The position numbers were made by a program, and so were the translations under genes. A stretch of DNA of 64,000 nt from CAVRTJ01 sp964507185 (GTDB taxonomy: Bacteria > Acidobacteriota > UBA4820 > DSQY01), in assembly GCA_964507185.1 (NCBI GenBank), contig CAZDOY010000002.1:62001-126000 (forward strand), given 5' to 3'. Every line of letters starts with the position of its first letter. The first letter of the stretch is position 1. Below the pieces are notes generated by a model. The model was not told the origin of the DNA, did not search any database, and was given only the letters and a program-made list of their open reading frames with translations. This document shows, in pieces, positions 1-8,594 of the stretch.

Positions 1-160
1 CGATCTCGATCTGATCGCCGCACGACGGATTCCCCTCCGCGTGCAGGATGTCGGCTCCCTCGATTTTACCGAAATTGTGCGGGTGCCTGTAGTGGTCCAG
101 CAGGACGTCCATCATCAAGGGATCCACATCCAGCAGTTCATTTGGATTTGTTGGATTCAT
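1..160 (-). CDS. sufU: Fe-S cluster scaffold protein, IscU/SufU family (N-terminal fragment)
   Basis: Only the first 53 codons are in the window; the gene runs off the left edge. The peptide has the IscU/SufU N-terminus: LLDHYRHPHNFG followed by the first cluster-ligand motif GNPSCGD. These proteins hold nascent Fe-S clusters built from cysteine sulfur. The ATG at 160 shares one base with the sufD stop (TGATG), so the two are translationally coupled and belong to the suf operon. IscU and SufU cannot be separated from this fragment; the suf context favours SufU. No cysteine desulfurase (SufS) lies between sufD and this gene, so it must be off the left edge or elsewhere. Confidence 0.85.
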   Translation of the reverse strand, partial: MNPTNPNELLDVDPLMMDVLLDHYRHPHNFGKIEGADILHAEGNPSCGDQIEI

Positions 161-1383
161 CAGGCCTTCACCTTGTTTTCGAGTATTGGGTCTACGATTT
201 CAGGTATGAACGGGAAGGGTGCGCGGTTGAAGAGGCTCTCTTGAAAACCGACGACGATGAGCCTTTTGGCGCTCACGGGGTCCAGTCCCCTGCTCTGCAG
301 GTAGAACATCTGCTCGTCATCAACCTGTCCGACGCTGGCGGCGTGGGATGCCTTGACGTCCAGGGCCTTGATCTCTAGGCCCGGGATCGAGTCCGCGTGG
401 GCCCTGGGAGAAAGGAGAAGGACGTGGTCGGCCAGGTAGGCCTCCGAAAAACTCGCATCCTTCTCCATGAGGATGTTGCCGGTGAAGACGGCCCGCCCTG
501 CATCTTCAACCACGGTCCTCACCTGAACGTCGCTGTGGGTGTGATCCGCCAACTGGGAGGTCCGGCTGTCGAGGTCGATGTGTTCTCTGCCGGTGCACAT
601 CACCATGTGGCTCTCTTTCCAGGACGCGCCGGGGCTGGCCATTTCCGCAAAGAGCCTTGCAACGGTCCACTTTCCGCCCATCCAGGCCGAGTAGGCCTCG
701 ACAGAGGCATCTCTTCCCAGCTCGAAAGAGGTGGAAATATGGTGGTGCATTTCTTCCCCCTGATGCAGAAGAAACACCTTGAGACTGGCTCCGTCGGCGA
801 TTCTGCCCCCGAGAAGACTCATGTGCATCGAGGAATCTGTTCCGCCCTTCCAGTGGATGAACACAGAGGCCTGGACGCCGCGGTCGACGTCCAGCACGAC
901 AGGTTCCAGAACCAGGCCGCCGGGATCGCCCAGAGAAAGGTAGGCGACCTTGGCATCCGGCGCCTGGTCCGTGTGCCAGTGGACGGCGAGGCCTTCGCGC
1001 CAGCCGGCCAGCACGAGTTCGTCCCATTCCGAACGGGGCCTCAGACGCTCCGACAGGTAGGCCTCGCTCGAGCGCACAGCTTCGGAGAGAAGCCGTACGG
1101 ACGGGCTTCCGTTCCCGGGTGCGACGGGTTCGAGCCCTTTTGCCTGGAGAAACGGCTCCGCGATGAGAGGGCCCTTGAGGGGCAGGGCCCGCCAGTTGAG
1201 CAGCACGCGTGAATATCGGCCGAAACGCGGGGATGTTTCCGCGAAACGCATGAGGTGATTCCTGCGCCTGGCCGCCAGCCACTCCGGTTCCCCAGCCTTC
1301 CTCGAAGCCTCCTCCACCTGCTCGACAGTGAAAGGAAGCTCCCGTTTCGACAGGGGCGAGGTCATTTCTTCGGCCGCACTCAT
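160..1383 (-). CDS. sufD: Fe-S assembly protein SufD
   Basis: 407 aa, of the SufB/SufD beta-helix family. The C-terminal core is typical: the stretch around LLLSPRAHADSIPGLEI, then DVKASHAASVGQ and a helical tail with LQSRGLDP and VGFQESL. SufD pairs with SufB in the SufBCD complex, which assembles Fe-S clusters and hands them to apoproteins in the cytoplasm. The ATG overlaps the sufB stop as ATGA and its own stop overlaps the next gene by one base, so translation of B, D and U is tightly coupled. The N-terminal 100 residues are divergent, as is usual in SufD. Confidence 0.93.
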   Translation of the reverse strand: MSAAEEMTSPLSKRELPFTVEQVEEASRKAGEPEWLAARRRNHLMRFAETSPRFGRYSRVLLNWRALPLKGPLIAEPFLQAKGLEPVAPGNGSPSVRLLSEAVRSSEAYLSERLRPRSEWDELVLAGWREGLAVHWHTDQAPDAKVAYLSLGDPGGLVLEPVVLDVDRGVQASVFIHWKGGTDSSMHMSLLGGRIADGASLKVFLLHQGEEMHHHISTSFELGRDASVEAYSAWMGGKWTVARLFAEMASPGASWKESHMVMCTGREHIDLDSRTSQLADHTHSDVQVRTVVEDAGRAVFTGNILMEKDASFSEAYLADHVLLLSPRAHADSIPGLEIKALDVKASHAASVGQVDDEQMFYLQSRGLDPVSAKRLIVVGFQESLFNRAPFPFIPEIVDPILENKVKA

Positions 1384-2786
1384 CCTACCGACCCCTCCAT
1401 TTCCATCTCGATCAGCCTGTTGAGTTCGATGGCGTACTCCATCGGCAGTTCCTTTGCAAACGGCGCGATGAAACCCTGCACGATCATTGCGGTTGCATCG
1501 GATTCTGAAAGTCCCCTGGACATGAGGTAGTAGATCTGCTCGTCGCTGATCTTCCCGACCGTTGCTTCGTGGGCGATGGCGACGTTGTCCTCCCCTATCT
1601 CCATGGTGGGATAGGTGTCCGAGCGGCTTTCCTCATCGAGCATGAGGGCATCGCATTTGACCGTGGCCTTGACCCCGGTCGCGCCCTTGGCGACCTTCAG
1701 CAGGCCCCGGTAGCTCGAGCGGCCGCTTCCCCGGCTGATGGACTTGCTGGTGATGGTGGAGGTCGTGTTCTTCGCCTTGTGGATAATCTTCGCGCCGGCA
1801 TCCTGGTGTTGGCCGTCGGAGGCGAAAGCGATGGAGAGGATGTTGCCCTTCGCGCGCTCGCCTGCGAGGTAGATGGAGGGGTATTTCATGGTCAGCCTGG
1901 AACCCATGTTGCCGTCAACCCACTCCATGGTGGCGTCCTCGTATGCTATAGCGCGCTGTGTGACGAGGTTGTATATGTTGTGGGACCAGTTCTGAATCGT
2001 GGTGTACCTGACCTGCGCTCCCTTGTGCGCAAAGATCTCAATGACGCCCGTATGGAGGGATTTTGTGGAGTACTGCGGTGCGGTACAACCCTCGATGTAG
2101 TGGAGCCGGGCGCCCTCGTCCGCAATGATGATCGTCCTTTCGAACTGGCCCATGTTCTCGGAATTGATGCGGAAGTAGGCCTGCAGGGGGATGTCCAGCA
2201 CGACGCCCTTGGGCACGTAGATGAAACTCCCGCCGGACCAGCACGCCGTGTTCAATGCGGCGAACTTGTTGTCCTCGGGCGGCACCAGCGAGGTGAAGTA
2301 TTTCCGGAAGAGCTCGGGATATTCCTTGAGCCCGGTATCGGTGTCCAGGAAGATGACCCCTTTCTTGGCGAGGTCCTCGTGGATGGAGTGGTACACCATC
2401 TCCGATTCGTACTGGGCGCCCACACCGGCAAGGAATTTGCGCTCGGCCTCCGGGACGCCCAGGCGCTCGAAGGTCTTGCGGATGTCGTCGGGAACGTCCT
2501 CCCATGAATCTTCTCGTTTGTCCGTGGGCTTGATGTAGTAATTGTAGGCGGCGAAGTCCATCTCGCTCAAGTCGCCACCCCACGTGGGCACGGGTTTCGA
2601 CAAGAAGACGTCGTATGCGTAGAGACGGATGTCCCGCATCCAGTCCGGCTCGTTTTTATGGGCCGAAATGTCCAGAATGGTCTGCTTGGTAAGCCCCGTA
2701 ACCGACCGGTATACGGAGACCTCCGGGTCCCTGAAATCGTATTTATTTATATCGAGATCCAGAGCGCCGGTATCTTTTGCGTTCAT
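1380..2786 (-). CDS. sufB: Fe-S assembly protein SufB
   Basis: 468 aa, the usual length for SufB. Signature segments are ACWSGGSFIYVPKGV near residue 180, EGCTAPQYSTKSLH near 235, and the C-terminal SHEATVGKISDEQ-like region (here AHEATVGKISDEQIYYLMSR) near 410. SufB is the scaffold subunit of SufBC2D, where the cluster is thought to be built. A strong ribosome site (AAAGGAG, 6 nt before the ATG) sits in the 81-nt gap after sufC. The order C-B-D is the common one in bacteria. Nothing looks truncated or damaged. Confidence 0.96.
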   Translation of the reverse strand: MNAKDTGALDLDINKYDFRDPEVSVYRSVTGLTKQTILDISAHKNEPDWMRDIRLYAYDVFLSKPVPTWGGDLSEMDFAAYNYYIKPTDKREDSWEDVPDDIRKTFERLGVPEAERKFLAGVGAQYESEMVYHSIHEDLAKKGVIFLDTDTGLKEYPELFRKYFTSLVPPEDNKFAALNTACWSGGSFIYVPKGVVLDIPLQAYFRINSENMGQFERTIIIADEGARLHYIEGCTAPQYSTKSLHTGVIEIFAHKGAQVRYTTIQNWSHNIYNLVTQRAIAYEDATMEWVDGNMGSRLTMKYPSIYLAGERAKGNILSIAFASDGQHQDAGAKIIHKAKNTTSTITSKSISRGSGRSSYRGLLKVAKGATGVKATVKCDALMLDEESRSDTYPTMEIGEDNVAIAHEATVGKISDEQIYYLMSRGLSESDATAMIVQGFIAPFAKELPMEYAIELNRLIEMEMEGSVG

Positions 2787-2867
2787 GGCTATCTCCTTTC
2801 GTCAATGCGGGCCGGCCCCTCGGAACGCGGAGCGGGCCGTGCAGCGCGGCGGCAAACGGATAGACGG

Positions 2868-3647
2868 TCAGACCGCGTTGTATTCCTTCAAGATCCAGTC
2901 GTACCCGTTCTTCTCCAGCTCCCGGGCCAGTTCCATGCCCCGCGAACACAACACCCTGCCTTGAGCCATGACGTGGACCCGGTCGGGGTTGAGGTAGTCG
3001 AGAATCCTCGGGTAGTGGGTGATGATCAGGGCGGAGAAGTCAGCTCCTTTCATGTCGTTGATGGCGTTGGCCACGACCTTGGTGGAGTCTATGTCGAGGC
3101 CGGAATCTATCTCATCCATGACGACGAGCCTCGGCTCTAGGAGCTGCATCTGGCTGATTTCTATGCGCTTCTTCTCGCCGCCCGAGGCGCCTACGTTCAG
3201 GTGGCGGGTGGCGAATTCCGTGGCCAGCTTCAGTTCGTCCAGAGAGGCGTTCATGCGCTTGCGGAAGGCCAGAACCCCCTTCGGGTTCTTCTTGCCCGGT
3301 TCGGCCTTATTCTCTTGCCTGGACTGGTAGGCGTTCCAGAGAAAATGGGCGAAGCTTACGCCGGGCACTTCGACCGGATACTGGAAGGCAAGAAAGAGGC
3401 CGTTGCGAGCCCTCTCGTGGACCTTCATGGCGAGGAGGTCCTTGCCGAAAAGCTTGACCTCTCCGCCCGTGACGGTGTACTTCGGATGGCCCATGAGAGT
3501 GTGGGCCAGGGTGCTCTTGCCGCTCCCGTTGGGGCCCATGATCACGTGTATCTCTCCCCGCGGGACGGTGAGGTCGATGCCTGTCAGTATTTCCTTGTCC
3601 TCGATCGAGGCATGTAAATTGAGGATTTCAAGCGCCGGCTCGGGCAT
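2868..3647 (-). CDS. sufC: Fe-S assembly ATPase SufC
   Basis: 259 aa ABC-type ATPase. Walker A GPNGSGKST is near residue 38, the ABC signature is the SufC form ASGGEKKR near 155, and Walker B is LVVMDEIDSGLD near 180. SufC powers the SufBCD scaffold and has no membrane partner. The ATG at 3647 lies inside the last codons of the Rrf2 gene (20-nt overlap) and is preceded by AAGGAG seven bases upstream, so regulator and ATPase share one transcript and are coupled in translation. Confidence 0.96.
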   Translation of the reverse strand: MPEPALEILNLHASIEDKEILTGIDLTVPRGEIHVIMGPNGSGKSTLAHTLMGHPKYTVTGGEVKLFGKDLLAMKVHERARNGLFLAFQYPVEVPGVSFAHFLWNAYQSRQENKAEPGKKNPKGVLAFRKRMNASLDELKLATEFATRHLNVGASGGEKKRIEISQMQLLEPRLVVMDEIDSGLDIDSTKVVANAINDMKGADFSALIITHYPRILDYLNPDRVHVMAQGRVLCSRGMELARELEKNGYDWILKEYNAV

Positions 3648-4101
3648 AACTCTTCTCCTTCAGGTTCTTCGATGATCTGTCATCCTTGTTTATTTGCGCT
3701 GGGGCGGGCAAAAGATCCTGCAGCGAGGTTTCGACGAAGATGTGTTCCACGGTTTCCCGTAGCCGTTTCCAGACGGAGGCCTGGGGGCATCCCCCGAAAA
3801 AGACGCAGCTGTTTTCATCGTCCATACACTCGACCAAGATCATTTCGCCTTCCATGATTTCGTAGATTTGCATCAGCGTGATTTCGGCCGGGCGTTTTCT
3901 TAATGCATACCCCCCGTCTCGGCCGAGGGTCGAACTCACGAGACCACCCCTTACGAGATTCCTCATGACCTTAGCGAGGTAAGATACCGGGACAACCTGC
4001 GATTCGGAAATGCTTCTGAGTTCGGCGGACGTCCCTTTTGGAAGCAGAGCGAGGTAAACCAGGCTCCTGATGGCGTAATCGAAACCCTTGCTGAGCTGCA
4101 T
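3628..4101 (-). CDS. Rrf2-family Fe-S-sensing repressor of the suf operon
   Basis: 157 aa winged-helix regulator starting MQLSKGFDYAIRSL, a typical Rrf2 N-terminus, with the recognition region around GRDGGYALRKRP near residue 60. Three cysteines lie in the pattern C-x6-C-x5-C (residues about 92-105: CMDDENSC then VFFGGC), close to the C-x5-C-x5-C cluster ligands of IscR. A [2Fe-2S]-sensing role is therefore likely. It is the first gene of the suf transcript and sits just below a palindromic operator, which points to autoregulation: holo-protein represses, cluster loss derepresses. IscR and SufR are alternative labels; the spacing matches neither exactly. Confidence 0.9.
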   Translation of the reverse strand: MQLSKGFDYAIRSLVYLALLPKGTSAELRSISESQVVPVSYLAKVMRNLVRGGLVSSTLGRDGGYALRKRPAEITLMQIYEIMEGEMILVECMDDENSCVFFGGCPQASVWKRLRETVEHIFVETSLQDLLPAPAQINKDDRSSKNLKEKSYARAGA

Positions 4102-4117
4102 GGGGAACTCCCTTCTC

Positions 4118-4146
4118 TAAATATGGATATAATGACTCCATATTTA
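4118..4146. promoter_or_regulatory. Operator-like inverted repeat for the Rrf2 regulator
   Basis: Perfect 10-bp arms, TAAATATGGA (4118-4127) and TCCATATTTA (4137-4146), are separated by 9 nt. The repeat lies between the predicted promoter and the Rrf2 start codon, at or just after the expected transcription start. It is AT-rich in a GC-rich background and matches the kind of dyad bound by dimeric Rrf2 proteins. The sequence shows the dyad; binding is inferred. Confidence 0.7.
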
Positions 4147-4153
4147 AGATATT

Positions 4154-4182
4154 AATTTAGCACTCGGTATTTTTGCTGTCAA
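4154..4182 (-). promoter_or_regulatory. Sigma-70-type promoter of the suf operon
   Basis: On the minus strand a perfect -35 TTGACA (4182-4177) is followed after 17 nt by a -10-like TAAATT (4159-4154). The predicted start, near 4147, falls at the edge of the operator dyad, which suits simple steric repression. Confidence 0.7.
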
Positions 4183-4270
4183 GGCCTCCTTCCACGCTCT
4201 TTCAGGAGGTTGGTCTTAACCCCAAATGTGCTTTCGTGCTAGCCTTCAGACACACGGGGAGACAGCGGAC

Positions 4271-5851
4271 ATGGCCATGCGGGCGATGGGCTACACCTTT
4301 ACGAACCAGCTTCTCAGGTCCATAAAGAGAAGGGTACGCGAGGAGCGCGGGTCCTCCGACGGGGACGTAGAGGCCTATTACCGCCCCTACGCCGAAGAAC
4401 TTGAAAAAGCGCGCACCCGGCCCGTAAACATGATCGACTTCCTGAACGAAGCTTCTCGCAGACGCGTAACGCTGGTGGGTGATTTCCACACCTTGGGCGA
4501 TGCACAGAAGAACTACCTGCAGATAGTGGAGCGGCTTGTGGAAAGGAAGGTGAGGCCCATTGTCGTTCTCGAAATGGTCCACGCCGCCTACGACTTGCCG
4601 GTCCACCAGTACGTCCGCCATTCCATTACGGAAGTCGATTTTCTGGAGCGCATCAACTATTTCAAGAACTGGGGGTTTGACTTCACCAACTACAGGCCGA
4701 TCTTCGAATACGCCCGGAAGCACAAGCTCGCCGTTCACGGTCTGGACAAGAACGGCGAGCTCGATTCCCGGGACCGATTCATGGCGTGGCGGATAAGACA
4801 CATCGACGCGCGATATCCGGACCAGCCCATTCTCGTCCTCGTGGGAGACCTCCACCTGGCGTCGAAGCACCTGCCGCTCGAACTGCTTCACCAGGGAATC
4901 GAGCCCCTGCGACTCTTCCAGAACAGCGAGAGCATCTACATGAGAAAACTCAAGAGGGGGCTGCAGCCACGGGGATGGTGGTGGCTGAGCAGAGACCGCT
5001 TTGTCTGGAACACCACTTCTCCTGTGGTCAAAATGCAGACCTACCTGACCTGGCTCCAGCACGGTGGTGAAGCCATATACGCCATGTACGGCTATTGCCC
5101 GCGCGGTAATGCCGGAGACGAGGAAATCGAACTTTCGGATACGGTCCAGCAGTACATAAGGGCCCTTCACGATCTTTTCGGCCTCAGGCACAGGCCGGAC
5201 GACGATTTCCAGGTCTTCACGTTTCACTCTCTGCACTTTCTTGACGATCCTTATTTCAAGAGCGGCCCAGGCGCCAGGTATGCGGGATTGGTCAGGGACG
5301 GCCGCTCGCTCTTCACGCGCTGGAATAAGACCATCTACGTGCCTCTTCTCGATATCAATCAAACCGTGGAGGAGTCCATGCACTACCTGATGGACCGGGA
5401 GCTTCCGGTGGAAAAGGGCCTCAAGGCCTTCATGGAGAGAGCCCACTACTTTTCGAGCGGCTACATTGCTTCAAAACTGATCAATCCCACCAGAACCTCC
5501 CCAACGGCCCGCGACATGGAGGAACTCGTTCAAAGACACCCGGGTATCCATCGCGAAAAGGACAGAAACAAACTCGAGCGTCAGGCGAGGGTTTTTAAAA
5601 ACACGCTGGCCTTTCTGCGCCTCGTGTCCACCGACGGCCCCTGGATCAGTAAGGAAATAGATCCCATTCTCGGCACCGACCGCGAAACCCTCTATTCGGT
5701 TTCGCGGCAGGCGGGATACTGGCTGGGGGAGAGACTCTTCAGGGCATACGACGAAGGCCGGATCTCCGGTGCGAACCTCCGCCGGTACGCTTTCCAGCAG
5801 AGTGACCCCATATACCTCTTGGAAGGCGCGGACCTGGAGCTGGCGTCGTGA
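4271..5851 (+). CDS. ChaN-like (Tiki-superfamily) protein, 526 aa
   Basis: The region at residues 55-230 fits the ChaN / haem-binding Tiki-like fold: VTLVGDFHTLGDAQKN, then PIVVLEMVHAAYD and, further on, VLVGDLHLASKHLP. In the superfamily these His, Glu and Asp residues bind metal or haem. The ~300-residue C-terminal half is not recognised. No signal peptide is evident, unlike lipoprotein ChaN. The ATG at 4271 is preferred because GGGGAG lies 9 nt upstream; an in-frame ATG at 4226 has its ribosome site 16 nt away. The stop overlaps the mutY start (GTGA). Whether it binds haem, binds iron or acts as a peptidase cannot be told. Confidence 0.75.
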   Translation: MAMRAMGYTFTNQLLRSIKRRVREERGSSDGDVEAYYRPYAEELEKARTRPVNMIDFLNEASRRRVTLVGDFHTLGDAQKNYLQIVERLVERKVRPIVVLEMVHAAYDLPVHQYVRHSITEVDFLERINYFKNWGFDFTNYRPIFEYARKHKLAVHGLDKNGELDSRDRFMAWRIRHIDARYPDQPILVLVGDLHLASKHLPLELLHQGIEPLRLFQNSESIYMRKLKRGLQPRGWWWLSRDRFVWNTTSPVVKMQTYLTWLQHGGEAIYAMYGYCPRGNAGDEEIELSDTVQQYIRALHDLFGLRHRPDDDFQVFTFHSLHFLDDPYFKSGPGARYAGLVRDGRSLFTRWNKTIYVPLLDINQTVEESMHYLMDRELPVEKGLKAFMERAHYFSSGYIASKLINPTRTSPTARDMEELVQRHPGIHREKDRNKLERQARVFKNTLAFLRLVSTDGPWISKEIDPILGTDRETLYSVSRQAGYWLGERLFRAYDEGRISGANLRRYAFQQSDPIYLLEGADLELAS

Positions 5852-6978
5852 AGGATTTCGCTGCCACCCTTCGGGCTGTCATGTCCGCCCTCGCGGCATG
5901 GTATCGAGAAGGCCACCGAGAACTTCCCTGGCGTTCGACAAGGGATCCCTATACGATTCTATTGAGCGAGATCATGCTGCAGCAGACGCAGGTCGACAAG
6001 GTCATCCCCTACTTCGAGCGCTTTCTCGTCCGTTTCCCGGATGTCCAATCGCTTGCAGGCGCCCGCGAAGATGATGTGCTCAAGCTGTGGGAAGGTCTGG
6101 GGTACTACAGGCGCGCCAGGCACCTGCTCGAATCGGCACGCATCATCGCGGCCATGGGAGGATGGCCGAACGACATCGAAGGCCTTTCTTCCCTTCCGGG
6201 TGTCGGCAGATCGACGGCAGGCGCCGTCGCTTCGATCGCTTTCGGCAAACGCGCTCCCATCCTCGATGGAAATGTAAAGCGCGTGTGGTGCAGGCTTGCC
6301 GCCTACGACGCGATTCCGCAGGGGCGCGCCCTCAAGCCCCTCTGGGACCTTTCCGAGGCGGCCGTCGAGGTGGAGGAACCGGATATCGTCAACCAGGCGC
6401 TCATGGAACTGGGCGCTACGATCTGCCGGCGGACCGCCCCGACCTGCACCGCTTGCCCCGTTAACAGGTGGTGCCGGGCCTTTGCCGAAGGCCGGGTTGA
6501 GGAACTCCCGCTGTCCGTGCGCCGCGCTCCCCGTCCCGTATACGACGTGTCCGTCGCCATTCTCCAGCGCGGCGACAGGTTTCTCGTCACCCGAAGAAAG
6601 AGCGACGGGTTCCTCGGAGGCCTCTGGGAACTGCCCGGAGGAAAATGGGAAGACGGGGAAGACGGATGCAGCGCCCTTCACAGGGAACTCGCAGAGGAAC
6701 TGGGGGTTCAAGCGCGTATCTTGAAAGAGTATCCCCCGGTACGCCACGCCTATACGCATTTTGAAGTGGTCCTGCATCCTTACGTCTGTGAACTCCTGGA
6801 AGATGCCTCGCCGACCACGGCGCTGCCGATGGAGTGGATCCGCCGACAAGACATCGCTTCGCTCGCCTTTCCTTCGGGCACCCTGAAGGTGTTCGCAGGC
6901 GTCTTCAAGGAGGACCTCAAGAGGGTCGCGGACGGCGAGGGCGAGTGGAACGGCGGACGCAGAACTGATCGGGAGTGA
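5848..6978 (+). CDS. mutY: A/G-specific adenine DNA glycosylase MutY
   Basis: 376 aa. MutY removes adenine mispaired with 8-oxoguanine. Visible parts are the catalytic-Glu helix SEIMLQQTQV, the helix-hairpin-helix LPGVGRSTAGAVAS with the downstream Asp in ILDGNVKR, and the [4Fe-4S] ligands C-x6-C-x2-C-x5-C around residues 200-215. The C-terminal NUDIX-like domain carries a complete Nudix box (G-x5-E-x7-REL-x-EELG, about residues 268-291); in most MutY proteins this domain is used for lesion recognition and the box is degenerate. The GTG start overlaps the upstream stop by 4 nt. Confidence 0.96.
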   Translation: MKDFAATLRAVMSALAAWYREGHRELPWRSTRDPYTILLSEIMLQQTQVDKVIPYFERFLVRFPDVQSLAGAREDDVLKLWEGLGYYRRARHLLESARIIAAMGGWPNDIEGLSSLPGVGRSTAGAVASIAFGKRAPILDGNVKRVWCRLAAYDAIPQGRALKPLWDLSEAAVEVEEPDIVNQALMELGATICRRTAPTCTACPVNRWCRAFAEGRVEELPLSVRRAPRPVYDVSVAILQRGDRFLVTRRKSDGFLGGLWELPGGKWEDGEDGCSALHRELAEELGVQARILKEYPPVRHAYTHFEVVLHPYVCELLEDASPTTALPMEWIRRQDIASLAFPSGTLKVFAGVFKEDLKRVADGEGEWNGGRRTDRE

Positions 6979-7070
6979 GTGGTCGAACAAAAAGCAAAGC
7001 TGCCGTGCCTCACGTTTTTCTTGACGTGACGATCGAACCTCTGGTCTTATGACCCGGGAGGTTGGCGCAA

Positions 7071-7553
7071 TTGAAGAAGACGGACAAGGTTCTCCTTTAC
7101 GGAATCATCTCCTTGCTGGCTGCCGGCGGGCTCTGCGTTGCCTGCCTGGTGGCCGTCATCTTCCTCCCCTTCTCGTGGTTCAGCCACGGGGGAGCGGCAG
7201 AAACCGCACGCTATTTTCTCAAGAACGATCCGGTGGTGCAGGCCAGAATCGGCGATATCAGGGATTTCGGCTGGCTCCCCAGTGGCTCGGTTCGGGAGGT
7301 TAACGGCGCCGGAAGGGCGCACCTGGTCTTCTCGCTCAAGGGAAGCAGGGCGGAAGGCCGCGCCACCGTGGACCTGGCAAAAGAAGCCGGCAAGGACTGG
7401 GAAGTGACCGCGGCCACGCTCGCGGTGGGCGGTAAGGAGTTCGTCCTGAAGGGCGATGGCACGCTGACGATGCCGCCCGCGCCGGTTTCACCCCGGGAGC
7501 CGGGTCCGGAGAGCGGTTACCCGAAAGACGAGGACGGCGGGCTCGCCGCCTGA
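7071..7553 (+). CDS. Small membrane protein with Coa1-like domain
   Basis: 160 aa. One N-terminal transmembrane helix (residues about 8-32, LLYGIISLLAAGGLCVACLV and on) is followed by a soluble domain, then a Pro/Gly-rich tail. The soluble part (YFLKNDPVVQARIGDI, then alternating beta-strands around AHLVFSLKG and GRATVDLAKE) resembles the Coa1/Tim21-like cytochrome oxidase assembly domain found in many bacterial hypothetical proteins. The TTG at 7071 is chosen because GGGAGG lies 9 nt before it; the TTG at 7062 directly abuts that site. No oxidase genes are nearby, so no role in oxidase assembly is claimed. Confidence 0.6.
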   Translation: MKKTDKVLLYGIISLLAAGGLCVACLVAVIFLPFSWFSHGGAAETARYFLKNDPVVQARIGDIRDFGWLPSGSVREVNGAGRAHLVFSLKGSRAEGRATVDLAKEAGKDWEVTAATLAVGGKEFVLKGDGTLTMPPAPVSPREPGPESGYPKDEDGGLAA

Positions 7554-7578
7554 CCGCGAGGCCTCCTCTCGTCCCGGT

Positions 7579-8577
7579 CTATTCCTCGGGCATCGGTTCC
7601 AAAGAAATCCTGAGCTTAAATTTCGTCCCCATGATGTCCAGCACGGCTTCCATGGGCTGACCCGGCACCAGGTGGAGAGACGGCGGTTCCTCTGATGTGG
7701 GGGCCTCCGAGGGGGACGAAGGCTGTGTTTCCGGCTCTCCGGCTGGATGCTCGAGCCGGGCCGCGGCTCCCGGCTCTTCCTGGGGCTCCGCGAACGGTTC
7801 TCCCGGGGCCGCAGGCTCGACAAAGAGCAGCTCTGCCGAATCATCAGCCTCGAACTCACCGGGCAGGACGTCGAATACGGCGCTTTCCTGGGCCGAGTCC
7901 AGCATCTCATCGCTGCTGGCGAAGATCTCTTCTTCCTGGTCCGGAGCTGCGGCGGTAGGCTGTTGAACCTTCGCGGCGGCATAGCTTTCAAGGGGCCGTG
8001 AAAACAGATCACGCAGCACGAGGGCCGATATGGCCCTGAGGGTGTCTTCAACCCCCACCCCTTCGCTCGCGATCGCCTCGAAAAAAGGCGTGCTTCCCGG
8101 GTTCAACTGTTCGTCTATCTGTTCCAGATCGAGGATGCTTTGAAGGTCCCGTTTGTTGTATTGCAGAACGAGCGGAATGGCGTCGCCCCCTAGGTCGTTG
8201 GCCTCGAGGTGTTCGTGCAACTGCTGCAGTGAGTGCACGTTGGCCTCGGCCATCTTTTTCTGGCTGTCGGCCACGAAAACCACTCCGTCCGCCCCTTTCA
8301 GGACTTTCTTCCGGGTCTCTTCGTAGAACACCTGGCCGGGCACGGTGTAAAGCTGGATGCGTACTTTGGCATCCTTCGTATCCCCCATTTCGAGTGGCAA
8401 AAAGTCGAAGAGGATGGTCCGGTCCGCTCCGGAGGTCAAGGACAGCATCCTGCCCCGCACCTCCTCGTCCATGTGTTCGTAGATGTACTTCAGGTTGGAG
8501 GTCTTCCCGCTCAGCCCCGGACCGTAGTAGACGATCTTGGCGGTCAATTCTCGAGAGGACGGGTTGAATAATGCCAT
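7579..8577 (-). CDS. MglA-type small Ras-like GTPase with acidic C-terminal extension
   Basis: 332 aa. Residues 1-195 are a Ras-like G domain of the MglA group: P-loop YYGPGLSGKTSN, the switch/G3 region with LYTVPGQVFYEETR, and the base-binding YNKRDL. Residues 200-300 form a Pro/Glu/Ala-rich, acidic, low-complexity linker ending in a short conserved module (VLDIMGTKFKLRISLEP). MglA proteins set cell polarity for motility, but many stand-alone paralogues have unknown roles. It is the last gene of a three-gene operon after a STAS protein; AAGGGGGG precedes the ATG. The C-terminal extension is not part of canonical MglA (~195 aa). Confidence 0.85.
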   Translation of the reverse strand: MALFNPSSRELTAKIVYYGPGLSGKTSNLKYIYEHMDEEVRGRMLSLTSGADRTILFDFLPLEMGDTKDAKVRIQLYTVPGQVFYEETRKKVLKGADGVVFVADSQKKMAEANVHSLQQLHEHLEANDLGGDAIPLVLQYNKRDLQSILDLEQIDEQLNPGSTPFFEAIASEGVGVEDTLRAISALVLRDLFSRPLESYAAAKVQQPTAAAPDQEEEIFASSDEMLDSAQESAVFDVLPGEFEADDSAELLFVEPAAPGEPFAEPQEEPGAAARLEHPAGEPETQPSSPSEAPTSEEPPSLHLVPGQPMEAVLDIMGTKFKLRISLEPMPEE

Positions 8578-8594
8578 GGTCCCCCCTTGAGCAA

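Noticed and set aside
4202..5446. A 414-codon minus-strand open frame
   Set aside because: Antisense to the ChaN-like gene, which has motifs, a ribosome site and a coupled neighbour; the minus frame has none.
7021..7050. TTGACG-N18-TCTTAT as promoter for the Coa1-like gene
   Set aside because: The predicted start would fall on the ribosome-binding site, leaving no leader for translation.
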